From Streptomyces atroolivaceus (GTDB taxonomy: Bacteria; Actinomycetota; Actinomycetes; Streptomycetales; Streptomycetaceae), in the NCBI RefSeq assembly GCF_000717025.1, contig NZ_JNXG01000029.1, positions 1-35,491 of the forward strand: a DNA stretch of 35,491 bases. The letters are read 5' to 3'. This document shows positions 24,952 through 34,204 of the stretch, in pieces. The stretch's first letter is position 1. Each line of letters starts with the position of its first letter. The notes beneath the pieces were generated by a model. It did no database searches. It saw only the letters and a program-made list of their open reading frames with translations, and was not told the origin of the DNA. A program made the translations under genes and the position numbers.

Positions 24952-25308
24952 CGAGTAGGGGACTTCCTCGGTTCGGGGCCGGCGACTTACTTCACCGGCT
25001 CATAGGCCCGCCCGCCTCCGTTTCTCAACAGCTGCCTCACCTCGTTTTTCTTCCCTCGTGCGGTGAAACCCTGTGAACTGGGCTTTTACCTCTCGCCGCG
25101 TCGCAGATTCTCTGTGACGCCCGGCGCTCAGCAGCGCCCCGCGCGCCCCCGGCGCGATGCGGGAGCGCACGGCCAGGAATATGCGCCCCCGCACGGGACG
25201 GGGTGGGAACGCTGCCGTGGACGTGCCCGGCCCTGCCGCGCCAGTTCCTGTCCGGACGCCGTTCCCCGCCGGAACGGACCCACGGCGCGGAGCTGGTGCC
25301 GGTGTGGT
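24952..25308. other. intergenic region, promoter of the sigma operon
   Basis: This 357-nt stretch has no convincing gene. Besides the hairpin at 25259-25277 it holds a second perfect small hairpin at 25123-25138 (GGCGCT / AGCGCC, loop CAGC). The last 60 nt before 24951 should contain the operon promoter, which I cannot resolve. Confidence 0.45.
25259..25277 (-). terminator. hairpin after the 25309-26232 gene
   Basis: A perfect 7-bp stem (CCGTTCC / GGAACGG) with a 5-nt loop starts 31 nt beyond the minus-strand stop at 25309. Confidence 0.5.
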
Positions 25309-26232
25309 TCAGGTCAAGGCGGCCTGGAGGCCTGCGAGGGCTCTCACCCGGTTGTCGTCGGGGGTGCGATTCCATTTCAGGTTGGAGTACCACACCGGCT
25401 GTCCGGTGGCCGGGTCCAGGAAGTCGACGGAGCATCCGGTCGAGGTGTGGCGGTGATCGCACCGGCAGGTGCACGTCTTGGCCGTGACCTCCCATCCCAG
25501 TCCGCAGGGCCCCTGCGTCAGAAGCCGGACGAGGTCGGAGCAGGGCGGCCCGTCCGTCGTCTCCAGACGGATGCCCCTGCCGCTGGTCCAGGTGTCGGTG
25601 CTGTTGACCGGTCCGGCGCCGACGGTCGCCCGGATCCGGCGCAGCAGAGACGACATCAGCCAGAAAGGGTCGCAGGGCCGGGCGGTCTGGGCGGCGTAGG
25701 CCGCCTCTTCGACGGGTGTCCAGTCCGGTCGCCGCAGCAGAGACCCGTAGACGCCCTCGCGCTTCGTGGCGAATCGCTCCCACCTGTCCGGGCTGAACCC
25801 GCGCAGGAGGATCGCCGCCTTCATCCCCGGCCGGTACAGGCGTACCCCGCCCGGGACACGGGCGCTGCGCAGCCCGGGCACACCGCCCACCCGGTCGCGC
25901 GGATCCTCACCAGCGTCCTTGACGTCACTGACCCGGGGATACAGGAACTCGACCCAGTGACCGAGGACCACCGGCTCGTCGATGAGCTGGAGGGTGAGAA
26001 CGTCCTTCTCGGGCCGCACGCGGACGATGCCCATCGGATGACTGCTCAGGCCGCCCATCGCGCAGACCCGCTGGAAGACCTCGGCCTCCAGCCGGGCCTG
26101 CTCGGCATCACGCGCAGCCGGGATGGGCAGCCCTTGGCCCGGGCCGGCCAGCAGCGGGTGAAGGGCCTGGTGGGATTCCCCGGTGCTGCGCCGCCGGTCG
26201 GCGGTGAGATGGAGAGCGGCCGCAGGGTTCAT
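25309..26232 (-). CDS. hypothetical protein with Cys/His-rich C-terminus
   Basis: This 307-aa protein is read from ATG at 26232; the frame is open further upstream, but those residues are Arg/Pro-rich shadow. Recognisable blocks are MGIVRVRPEKDVLTLQLIDE, VVLGHWVEFLYPRVSD, GFSPDRWERFATKREGVYGS and DPFWLMSSLLRRIRATVG. A C-terminal cluster with the spacing C-x-C-x-C-x2-R-H-x4-C (TCTCRCDHRHTSTGC) could bind zinc, and VWYSNLKWNRTPDDNRVRAL precedes the end. No family is recognised. It is divergent from tap, so it shares the upstream region with the telomere genes and may belong to the same linear-replicon module (inference). Confidence 0.6.
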   Translation of the reverse strand: MNPAAALHLTADRRRSTGESHQALHPLLAGPGQGLPIPAARDAEQARLEAEVFQRVCAMGGLSSHPMGIVRVRPEKDVLTLQLIDEPVVLGHWVEFLYPRVSDVKDAGEDPRDRVGGVPGLRSARVPGGVRLYRPGMKAAILLRGFSPDRWERFATKREGVYGSLLRRPDWTPVEEAAYAAQTARPCDPFWLMSSLLRRIRATVGAGPVNSTDTWTSGRGIRLETTDGPPCSDLVRLLTQGPCGLGWEVTAKTCTCRCDHRHTSTGCSVDFLDPATGQPVWYSNLKWNRTPDDNRVRALAGLQAALT

Positions 26233-26700
26233 GAGTCTTCTTCCGCGCGGAACCGGCCCCCGGGCGGTACGCGCTGTGCAGGTACAGATGGGGCGGCAGA
26301 TGATGCGGTGACGCTTCTGGCCGGTCCTTGGCGACGGAAGCAGCGGGGGCGTCGTCCGTCGCGCGGCCGGGCGTTCACAGGCCCGAATGCCATGGAAGCC
26401 GCCCGGCAGGCCACCGTCAACAAGGCGCGCGGGCGCCTTCCGCACACCGCCGTGGCAGCTCCTCTCCCTGCAGCCGGAACTGGAGGCCGAGGAGGTCGGT
26501 GATTTCGGCTTCGAGGCTTGGGCGCGGCGTTGGAGCGGGCATGGACGGCGAGCCGGGAGAAGTGGCGGAGCAAGGGGAGTGCGCTGCGGCGCGAGCAACG
26601 ACACCCGGCTGATCTCTCAAAAGTACGCAGCCTGTGCGAATAAAGTGCGGAAAAAGTTGCGGTGAGAGATAGGTTCGGAGCATGATCGGGGAGGATTGCG
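26233..26700. other. upstream region of tap (468 nt) between divergent genes
   Basis: There is no convincing gene here. The last 90 nt hold an ordered repeat structure (26612-26670, listed separately) and the tap ribosome site GGGGAGG, 6 nt before the ATG. A minus-strand stretch reading SLEAEITDLLGLQFRLQGEE (near 26460-26520) looks protein-like but has no start or extent I can defend. Confidence 0.5.
26612..26670 (+). promoter_or_regulatory. phased 11-bp repeat array inside an 8-bp inverted repeat, upstream of tap
   Basis: A perfect inverted repeat, ATCTCTCA (26612-26619) and TGAGAGAT (26663-26670), encloses units that recur every 11 bp: GTACGCAGCCT at 26623, GTGCGAATAAA at 26634, GTGCGGAAAAA at 26645 and GTTGCGGTGAG at 26656. 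One helical turn of spacing places all boxes on the same DNA face. This suggests cooperative protein binding, for example autoregulation by the HTH of Tap, or an iteron-like site. Confidence 0.5.
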
Positions 26701-28854
26701 ATGTCTGAACTGTTTGATGCGGTCGATGCCCTCATCGCGGGCCGCGCCCATTTGCCGCCGCCGCAGGAGCGGGAGCGCCTGCGCAAGGCGCACGGTCTGA
26801 CGCAGGACGAGGTCGCCCAGGCACTCGAAGTGCGCCGCGCGACCATCGTGTCCTGGGAGAACGGCAAGACAGAACCACGGCCCCCGCAACGTGAGGCATA
26901 CGCCCGGCTGTTGGACAAGCTCGCCGAGCTGTACCCCGCGCCCGTCCCGAAGACGGCTCCGGCCGGTCAGACCGCTCCGGTGACACCGGTTCCCAAGACT
27001 CCCTCCCCGCCCGTACCCGACGCCGCCCCGTCCGCCGGCACGCCGTCCACTGCTGCTCCAACCGCCGGTGTCGCCCGGACTGTCCGCGCACCCGCCCCGG
27101 TGGGCGTGGCGCGCACGGTGCCCCGCCGCCCGGCGGCCACGAAGACCACCGTGCCACCGGCCCAGGCTGATCCGCGGTTCGCGAACGGCCCGCTGGCCGT
27201 CCTCGACATCGAGGACGGGCACACCATGGCCTACTGCGTCGGCGGACTCGTCCTCGACGTGCCCGCCAAGTCCATCCCCGCTCTGGTCGACTGGACCCTG
27301 AACGAAGCGAAACTGGGTGCCGCCCGGCTCCACGGGTCCGGCAAGGACGCCGACCCGCTGATCGTGCTCACCCCCGCCGCCTGCGAACGCTATGGCCTGC
27401 CCGGCCGGCTCAGCGATGAGGAACGCAGCGCCGGTCGGCTCCCGGAAGGCCACAAGGTCATCAAGCAGCTCGCCCGGGCCGACTGGCAGCTCACCCGCCG
27501 TGGCTTCGGCCCCTGGGCCCGCATCTACCGCCCCGCCCAGGGCGGCAAGCGGGCGTGCGTGCAGCTGTGCATCCCCTCCTGGAACGCGCTCGACAAACGC
27601 AGCTGGGGTGATGCCGCCCAGCTCCCCGCCCCCGAACTCGCCCGCCTGCTGGGCACCTACGCCACCCGCGTGATCACCCCGCGCGGGTCCACGGCCGTCA
27701 CCGGCCTGGAACTGATGACCGCACTGCACCCGCCCACCCGGGCCAGCGAACCCGACCACACCGGCAAAAGGCACAGCCAGCACAACCCCGGCTCGCTCGG
27801 CAAGGAGCCGGTGGACTGCGCACCGTGCGAGGCACCGGACGGCCACCCCCTTCTGGCCGGCCTGCCGCGCTTCCACCAGCGCACCCCCGCCGAGATGCTG
27901 ATGGAAGAGGCCTACGACTGGGCACGCCCACTCACCGACGAGGAGTGCGCCAAGCGGTACGTCGTCGGCATCGACATCAACATGGCCTTCGCCGCCGCCG
28001 CGAACGGCACCACCGTCGGCCTGGGAGCCCCCACCCACGTGCGCCAGCCCGCCTTCGACCCGAAGCTGCCCGGCTCCTGGCTCGTCGACCTCTCCCACAT
28101 CGAACTCGACGACCGCCTCCCCTCACCCTTCACCCCACGCGGCGAGAGGCCCACCGGTCCGGCCTGGTACGCGACACCGACCGTCGCCTACGCCGTCGAA
28201 CTCGGCCACCAGGTCACCCCCGTCGAGGCGTACGTCCGTCACGAGAGCGGCCGCTACCTGGACGGCTGGTACAACCGGCTGCGCGACGCCTACATCGCGA
28301 CGATGGCCGACCTCGGCGTCACCACCGACCTGACCCCGGCTGACTTCCTGGCGGCCATGGACGGCCACCGCCTGCGCGACCCGCAGATGGCGACCCTCCT
28401 GTCCGCGGTCAAGGCCACCGTCAAGGGCGGCCTCGGCAAACTCCGCGAACGCCCCCGCGGCGAGAACTGGAAACCGGGGGAGCCCTGGAGGGCCCTGTCC
28501 CGCCCCACCTGGCGCCCCGACATCCGCGCCGCCGTCATCTCCAAAGCCCGCATCAACATGCACCGCAAGATGCTCAAACTCGCCGACGCCACCGGCCAGT
28601 ACCCGCTCGCGATCCTCTCCGACTGCGCCGTCTACGCCAGCGACGGCCCCAGCCCCCTGGACTTCCTCCCCTACAAGGACGGCAAGTCCCTGCCGGGCGG
28701 CTTCCGCCTCGGCGTCAGCCCCGGCATGGTCAAGCACGAGGGCACCCAGACCACCCTGTGGGCCGAAAGTATCCACGAGCAGCACGGCCCGGACGAGAAC
28801 ATCGCCCGGTACATCAAGGACGGCCAGGTCACCCGAACCGACAACGGGGAGTAG
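26701..28854 (+). CDS. tap: telomere-associated protein Tap
   Basis: This 717-aa protein of the Streptomyces telomere complex binds the single-stranded 3' overhang left after replication and recruits the terminal protein for end patching. Residues 20-80 form an XRE-type helix-turn-helix (RKAHGLTQDEVAQALEVRRA then TIVSWENGKTEP). A Pro/Ala-rich linker (about 80-155) leads to the conserved body: PLAVLDIEDGHTMAYCVGGL, ERYGLPGRLSDEERSAGRLP, LTRRGFGPWARIYRPAQGGK, EEAYDWARPLTDEECAKRYV, and a C-terminal half with DINMAFAAAANGTTVGLGAP and ISKARINMHRKMLKLADATG. The length matches known Tap proteins (about 720-740 aa). The ATG at 26701 has GGGGAGG upstream. The stop is 10 nt before tpg, so the two form an operon. 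It appears intact. Confidence 0.95.
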   Translation: MSELFDAVDALIAGRAHLPPPQERERLRKAHGLTQDEVAQALEVRRATIVSWENGKTEPRPPQREAYARLLDKLAELYPAPVPKTAPAGQTAPVTPVPKTPSPPVPDAAPSAGTPSTAAPTAGVARTVRAPAPVGVARTVPRRPAATKTTVPPAQADPRFANGPLAVLDIEDGHTMAYCVGGLVLDVPAKSIPALVDWTLNEAKLGAARLHGSGKDADPLIVLTPAACERYGLPGRLSDEERSAGRLPEGHKVIKQLARADWQLTRRGFGPWARIYRPAQGGKRACVQLCIPSWNALDKRSWGDAAQLPAPELARLLGTYATRVITPRGSTAVTGLELMTALHPPTRASEPDHTGKRHSQHNPGSLGKEPVDCAPCEAPDGHPLLAGLPRFHQRTPAEMLMEEAYDWARPLTDEECAKRYVVGIDINMAFAAAANGTTVGLGAPTHVRQPAFDPKLPGSWLVDLSHIELDDRLPSPFTPRGERPTGPAWYATPTVAYAVELGHQVTPVEAYVRHESGRYLDGWYNRLRDAYIATMADLGVTTDLTPADFLAAMDGHRLRDPQMATLLSAVKATVKGGLGKLRERPRGENWKPGEPWRALSRPTWRPDIRAAVISKARINMHRKMLKLADATGQYPLAILSDCAVYASDGPSPLDFLPYKDGKSLPGGFRLGVSPGMVKHEGTQTTLWAESIHEQHGPDENIARYIKDGQVTRTDNGE

Positions 28855-28864
28855 GAAGTAACCG

Positions 28865-29419
28865 ATGGGACAGCTCGCCGACGGGCTCGACAAAGCCGTC
28901 CACAAAGCCTTCACCCGGCCGATCCCCACCTCAGCCGGCGCCCGCATGCGCTACCTCGTACGACAGATGAAATCCACCAAAGCCGCAGCCCAGCAGCTCG
29001 GCATCAGCCAGCGCACCGTCGAACGCTACGTAAAGAACAAGATCAAAACGCCCCGCAAGGACCTCGCCGCCCGCCTGGAAGGCGAAGTCACCAAACGCTG
29101 GCAGCCCCAGATCCGCGCCCAGGCCAAGCAGAAGGCCGCCACCACCCACGGCATCGTCATCGACACCCGCGCCCGCTTCGGCTACACCGCCGCCCCGGGC
29201 AGTACCGACGACGCCCGCCTGCGCCACCTCACCGTCGCCCTCCCACCCACCTACGCCGCACGCCTCTTCGAAGCCCGCGACCAAGGAGCCACCGACCAAC
29301 AACTCCAGACCATCGCCGCCGAAGCCCTCCAGGAGACGTACTTCCGTGACGGCGGGCGCCGGGCAGGCGGACTCCTCGTGGAGTTCACCGACGTCGAGCA
29401 CATCGAGTTCGACCTGTAG
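28865..29419 (+). CDS. tpg: terminal protein Tpg
   Basis: This 184-aa protein, of the usual terminal-protein length, becomes covalently linked to the 5' ends of the linear replicon and primes DNA synthesis there. A helix-turn-helix lies at about residues 37-60 (STKAAAQQLGISQRTVERYV), in a region that resembles reverse-transcriptase-like and DNA-binding parts described for Tpg. Thr114 in the segment AAPGSTDDARL corresponds in number to the threonine I recall as the deoxynucleotidylation site in Streptomyces Tpg, which also supports the ATG at 28865. The C-terminus is the conserved QETYFRDGGRRAGGLLVEFT. It is coupled to tap with a 10-nt gap. It looks intact, so the replicon end should be functional. 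Confidence 0.95.
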   Translation: MGQLADGLDKAVHKAFTRPIPTSAGARMRYLVRQMKSTKAAAQQLGISQRTVERYVKNKIKTPRKDLAARLEGEVTKRWQPQIRAQAKQKAATTHGIVIDTRARFGYTAAPGSTDDARLRHLTVALPPTYAARLFEARDQGATDQQLQTIAAEALQETYFRDGGRRAGGLLVEFTDVEHIEFDL

Positions 29420-29544
29420 CGGCTCTTCCCGTCTTCGCCCCGGCCCCTGCCGCGCGGTCCCAGACACGAGGGAGGCCCCCTTCCACGACCGTGCCCGGGC
29501 GAACTGGCAGATCACCGTGGCGACGACCACCCTGCACCGGCTCA

Positions 29545-29780
29545 TCCATGACAGGGCCGCCGGGCACCGGCCGCCGGTGACGGGCCGGTAGATCCGCGCC
29601 CACGGGCCCAGCCAGCGCCGGGTCAGTTTCCACCCGGCCCGCTCCAGGAGCTTGATGGCCCTGTGGTCCGCCGGGAGCCGCCCTGCCGACCGCTCCGCAT
29701 CCGACAGGGCAGCGGGCAGACCGTAGCGTTCGCGTAGCGTGAGCTGGCCAGGGCCCTTGAGAAGGACGCCCGCCGCCGCC
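29545..29780 (-). pseudogene. relic of a second tap gene, opposite strand
   Basis: Between tpg and the helicase fragment, minus-strand codons read AGVLLKGPGQLTLRERYGLP, AALSDAERSAGRLPADHRAI, KLLERAGWKLTRRWLGPWAR and IYRPVTGG. This aligns without gaps over the conserved part to the complete Tap of this window (ERYGLPGRLSDEERSAGRLP ... LTRRGFGPWARIYRP). Only about 75 codons remain, with no start, and both flanks have lost similarity. It is a decayed fragment of another tap, inverted relative to the intact one. Confidence 0.85.
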
Positions 29781-29804
29781 CCGCACCGCCCTCAGGAGTG
29801 CTGT

Positions 29805-30302
29805 ATGACCGTGGTTGCCGCCACCCCCGGCCTGCCGGAGAAGGGGGCGCTGTTCCCCGACCAGGCGGAGGCCGTCTCCCGGGTGGCGCGGCATCTGCGG
29901 CGCCCCGGGACGCGGGGGCTGTACGTCGCGGCGACCGGAACGGGCAAGACCCTGGTCTCAATCCGCGTGGCCGACGAACTCCAGGCGCGCCTGGTTCTGT
30001 TCGTCGTGCCCACCCTCGACCTGGCCGCCCAGACCGCACTGGCGTGGCGGCGCGACGGCCACACCGAGCAAATGGTGATCGTCTCCTCCATGGACGCCGC
30101 CGGCCGCGACGCCCTGGTCGCCGCCCGCGTCATGTCCAGCAGCAGTCCTGTCACCCTGGCCACCCTCATGTCGGTCGTGGGGGAGAGGGATGACCAGATC
30201 CCGGCTCTGACACTGATCTGCACCTACGACTCACTCGACAAGATCCAGGAGACCCGCAACACCGCATACGCGGTCCCGCCGTTCGACCTGGCGATCATGG
30301 AC
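29805..30302 (+). pseudogene. DEAD/DEAH helicase N-terminus, truncated before the DEAH box
   Basis: ATG at 29805 has CAGGAG 7 nt upstream. The 166 codons carry the Walker A motif GLYVAATGTGKTLVSIRVAD and motif Ia (FVVPTLDLAAQTALAW), then LICTYDSLDKIQET and PPFDLAIMD. In family members DEAH follows directly (IMDEAH); here the sequence changes after IMD to FTNRGL, so the gene is cut at 30302/30303. The frame stays open into the inserted element and is in phase with its first recombinase, giving a chimeric frame to 30761. Such helicases with helicase-associated repeats are frequent near Streptomyces telomeres. Motifs II-VI are missing, so it is inactive. Confidence 0.85.
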
Positions 30303-30431
30303 TTTACCAACCGTGGCCTGGGTGTGTGGGACGTTCGCGTGGAGTGGTCCGCCGGGGCGGGGGAGGGGTGTGGACTCGGAGCCAGGGTGCTGCCACCGGG
30401 GCGGTTCCCGGTTCGGAGGGGGCGGCACCTG

Positions 30432-31609
30432 ATGGATGGCCGGTTGGTGGTGGGCGACTTACGCGTGCAGGAGATCGTCCGCGGGAACGGTCGGGTGTCC
30501 TACACGGTCGTGGACACGGACTGCACGCTTGTGGCGGAGGCGGACGGGTTCCTGCGTACCTGCCGGGCGGGCACGGATCGTACGTACGCGTATGTGCTGG
30601 TGGACCATTTGCGGTGGCTGCGGTTCGCGGGCCTGGACACAGGGTCGGTGTCGCTCGAGCATCTGCGGCACTACATGGCAGCTCTCGGGGCGGAGTATCC
30701 GGGGCCGTTCGGGCTGCCGGGTGGCGGGAGGGGAAGCGCCCGTACGGGCACAGCGCGTTGAAGACCGCGGCGGCCTGCCTGAAGGGCTTCTACCTCCACC
30801 TCAGCATCCACGGCGTGAACCCCGCGCTGGCGGAGGCGCTGCGCGTGACGCGGTTGCCGACGCGGGCGGATCGACGGCGGGCGATGCTCGGGCACGTCCT
30901 GCACAGCCTGCCCGCCAACCCTCTGGCTCCGGCCCAGCGGGTGCGCCGGCACCCGAAGATGCTGCCGGAAGGCGCCCGGGATCTGCTGCTGGGGGCGGTC
31001 TCGTGCGCGCGGGACCGGATGGTGGTCACGTGGTTGGCCGACGGCGGTTTCCGCATCGGTGAGCTGTGCGGGCTGCGTCTGGTCGACCTGCACCTGCGCG
31101 AGCAGGCCGCGTGCGGTCAGTGCCGGGGGCCGCACGTGCACATCTGCCACCGTGAGGACAACGCCAACCGGGCCCGGGCGAAGACCAAGTCCCCCTGGAC
31201 GTCGCAGGACGGCACTGTGTGCGGTGGAACGGTGCGCCGGGTGAGTCCGGCGATGGTTCACACCTACTTCGAGTACATCACCACCCAGTACCCCGCCCAG
31301 ACCGCTCACGGCATGCTCCTGGTCAGCCTGAACGGCCCCTCCCGAGGCCAGCCGTGGACCACGGCCGCGGCCCGCGGCATGCTGCGCCGGGCCGCGGCCC
31401 GTGTGGAGATCGGCCGGGTGGTCCCGCACGCTTTCCGGCATAGCTTCGCCACCGCGGTGCTGGACGCCGCACAGGGCAATGCGGTGATCGCGCGGGATGC
31501 CGGCGGCTGGGCCTCGGCCGTGACCGTCGAGCAGGTCTACGGCCACGTAGACGTCCACGACCCGGTGTTCACCGCAGCTCTGGAGCAGGTGTGGGGGACA
31601 CGGCCGTGA
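30432..31609 (+). pseudogene. TnpA-like tyrosine recombinase, frameshifted
   Basis: ATG at 30432 follows GGAGGGGG. The first 95 codons give the SAM-like N-terminal domain (LVVGDLRVQEIVRGNGRVSY, YAYVLVDHLRWLRFAGLDTG, EHLRHYMAALGAEYPGPFGL). Two extra bases at about 30716-30722 shift the frame; after it WREGKRPYGHSALKTAAACL continues to the catalytic domain. Catalytic residues are visible: Arg in DGGFRIGELCGLRL, His and Arg in VVPHAFRHSFA, Trp in GGWASAVT, and the nucleophile Tyr in VEQVYGHVD. Removing two bases gives exactly 391 aa, so the gene was otherwise complete. It ends close to tnpB. Confidence 0.82.
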
Positions 31610-34204
31610 TCCCTCTGACGCTGTTGCCCGGCCGCACCGACACCACCCGCGTCGGCCGCGACCGGCTCGAACTGCTCACGGCCCTCATCGCTGCTCCCGC
31701 ATTCGACCCGCTCTTCCGCGACACGTTGATCTTCATCCCGCCTCAGCACCCGGTCTTCGCCTGGCAGCGCGCCGTTGACGGCTGCCTGCGCATCCGCCGG
31801 GTCAGCCACAACCTGTGCAACACGCACAACCTGGAGTGGGAGCAGGCCGAGCGGACGGGGCAGACCAAGCGCGCCTTCATGGACGCGGCCACCGCTCTGC
31901 CCGCCGCGCGGGGAGTGGACTACGGCCGGTGCCTGATCTGTCCCGACCGCCCGGCGATCAGTCCCACCACCCGGCTGTGCCTGCAGCACCAGACCAGGTG
32001 GCAGTACGGCGAGGCCGCCGGCATGGACCGCACCCGGTTCGAATCCTGGGCCCGTACACAGCACCCGCTTCCCGGCTACGGCCTGTGCACGGCACGATGT
32101 CCGTTCCTGGCCTGCACCTCACTGGGGCTGTGCCTGCAGCACCTGAACCGGTACAAGATCGACAACCGTCCGGGAGAGGCCCGGTCACAAAACTCACGCG
32201 GCCCCCTCAAGGACGGCCAGCCGCTCCCGGTGACGTACGGCGACGAGAAGGCATTCCGCGCCTGGTGCGCCACTGCGGAGCCGGTTACGCAGCCAGGGCT
32301 GGTCAACCTTCATGGCCTGTCCCCGCTGTTGCGGGCCGAGATCCAGTGGGGCCTGCACACCCATGCCCAGTCCGCGCAGCACTCCGAGTGGAGCACCAAC
32401 GGCATCAGGAATCTCGTCAGGCATTGCCGACGAGGCGGCATCACGTCCCTGATGGATCTGCACGACGAGGGCTACAAAGACCTGTCCCGTAAGCAGATGG
32501 ATTCCGAAGTCCGCAAGCAAGATCATCTGGGAAGTCATCAACGGTCTGCGCTGCGTCTACTACAGCCCCTCGGACACCAAGGACGCCGGTTTCCTGGAGA
32601 CCGATCACTTCGGAAGGCGCTTCAAGAACGCCCAGAGCAACTTCGACATCACCGCCGTACCGCAGCGGTGGCTGCGCGACCTGCTCTGGGACTATCTCGC
32701 CGAGTTGCTCCGGTCCCCGCAGTGCCCCCGCACCAGAGGCCCCTTCGACCAGATGCGCCGCGCCGCCGTCGAACTGGGAGTCTTCCTCGAAACCGACGCC
32801 CCTGACGCCGGCCACGACCCCACCGTGCTTCGCCGTGAGCACGCCGATCGGTTCGTCGCCGACCAGCGCCACCGCGCCCGCCACGGCCTGCCATCTCTGG
32901 GCATGCTCCTGGTCGACGGACGATCCCCCACCGTCACCGATCTGAGCTGCCAGTTCGTGTTCAACCAATCCCGCAAGCTGCTCTACAGCGCCATCACCGC
33001 CGGCCACGCCGAACGCCTCGGCATCGACACCGGCTTCCTGACTGCCATCCCCTTCGGCGGCACCGGCATCAAACAGCGCTCCCGCAACCCCTTCAGCGAC
33101 GACGTCGCCCGCGCGCTGATGGACGAGACCAACCTGCGCCGCCTGGAGGAACTCGACCTCAACGACCGGGGCCTGCGGGACATCTGGGAGACCATCGTCG
33201 CCACCGGGCGCCGCTGCAGCGAGGTCGTCGGACTGCGCCTGGACTGCATCGGCCGCTACCGCGGCCTGGCCATGCTGTGGCACGACCAGACCAAGGTCGG
33301 CATTTACAACGAGGGCATCCGCATCCCCGAGTCCGTGTACCAGCGCCTCAATGCACGGCGCACTAAGACACTCCAGATCTTCGAAAAGCGCTACGGCCAC
33401 ACCCCAGCGGCTGCGGAACGCCCCGGCCTGGCCCTGTTCCCGTCCCGCATCCGCAACCCCAACGGCCGCCAGCCGATCTCCTACGGACACTTCAACGAGC
33501 GCTTCAGGACCTGGATCTCCGACCTCGACCTCGGCGGCGCGTACGTCGCCCACCAGGCCCGCCACACCCTGGCCACCAACCTGCTGCGCGCCGGCGCCAC
33601 ACTCACCCACATCCGCCGCTACCTCGGCCAGCTCTCCGAACGCATGGCCGAGCACTACGTGAAGATCACCAACAGCGACCTCGAAGACGTCCTGAACACC
33701 ATTTGGGTAGCCGGGCCCGGCGCCCTCAACCCCGGCGAACTCCTCTCCGGCGACACCACCCCCATGGAGCGCGAGACAGCTCTCGCCCTGGCATTGGACC
33801 TCTCCCGCCGCAGCACCCCCGCCGACGGGGGATTCTGCACCTACCAACCCGTCGTCAACGGCGGAGCCTGCCCCTGGAAACTCGACTGCGAGAACTGCGA
33901 CAACTTCGTCCTCTCCGGCGCAGACCTCCTCTACTGGCGGCGCAAAGCCGAACAGTGGCGCTCCATCGCCGAGAACGCCCCCGACGACGCCACCGCCGAC
34001 TACCTCCACACCGTCTTCGAACCCACCGCCAAGGCCATCAAAGGACTCGAGCAGGCCCTGGCCGCCCTCGGCATCCTCGATGAAGCCCTGGCCCTCGACC
34101 TGCGGCGCCCCCAGGACTACTTCCACCGCACCTGGAGCACCGCCTTCCGCGCCCGCGACCTCGCAGCACTGCAGGACCCCGCCGACGCCACAGGGCAGCC
34201 ATGA
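31591..34204 (+). pseudogene. TnpB-like large tyrosine recombinase, broken by a 4-bp duplication
   Basis: GTG at 31591 (GGAG 5 nt upstream) starts inside the end of tnpA. The N-terminal half has a Cys/His-rich region (CNTHN, CLICPDRP, CLQHQTRW, CTARCPF, CLQHLNRY), probably zinc-binding. At 32514-32521 the tetranucleotide CAAG is tandemly duplicated, shifting the frame; removing four bases joins MDSEVRK to IIWEVINGLRCVYYSPSD and yields exactly 869 aa. The C-terminal half has the recombinase core: Arg in ATGRRCSEVVGLRL, HQARH (H-x2-R), YLGQLSERMAEHYVKI with the Tyr nucleophile, then a C-terminal Cys motif (CPWKLDCENCDNF). It overlaps the next gene by 4 nt (ATGA). It is inactive unless the shift is suppressed. 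Confidence 0.85.

Noticed and set aside
26233..26604. Upstream extension of the 25309 gene and the SLEAEITDLLGLQF stretch as a separate gene
   Set aside because: The extension is Arg/Pro-rich without a ribosome site; the short protein-like stretch has no defensible start or end.
30326..30720. N-terminus of the first recombinase in the frame used downstream
   Set aside because: That frame is Gly/Arg-rich nonsense; the conserved N-terminal domain is in the frame starting at 30432, joined by a frameshift.
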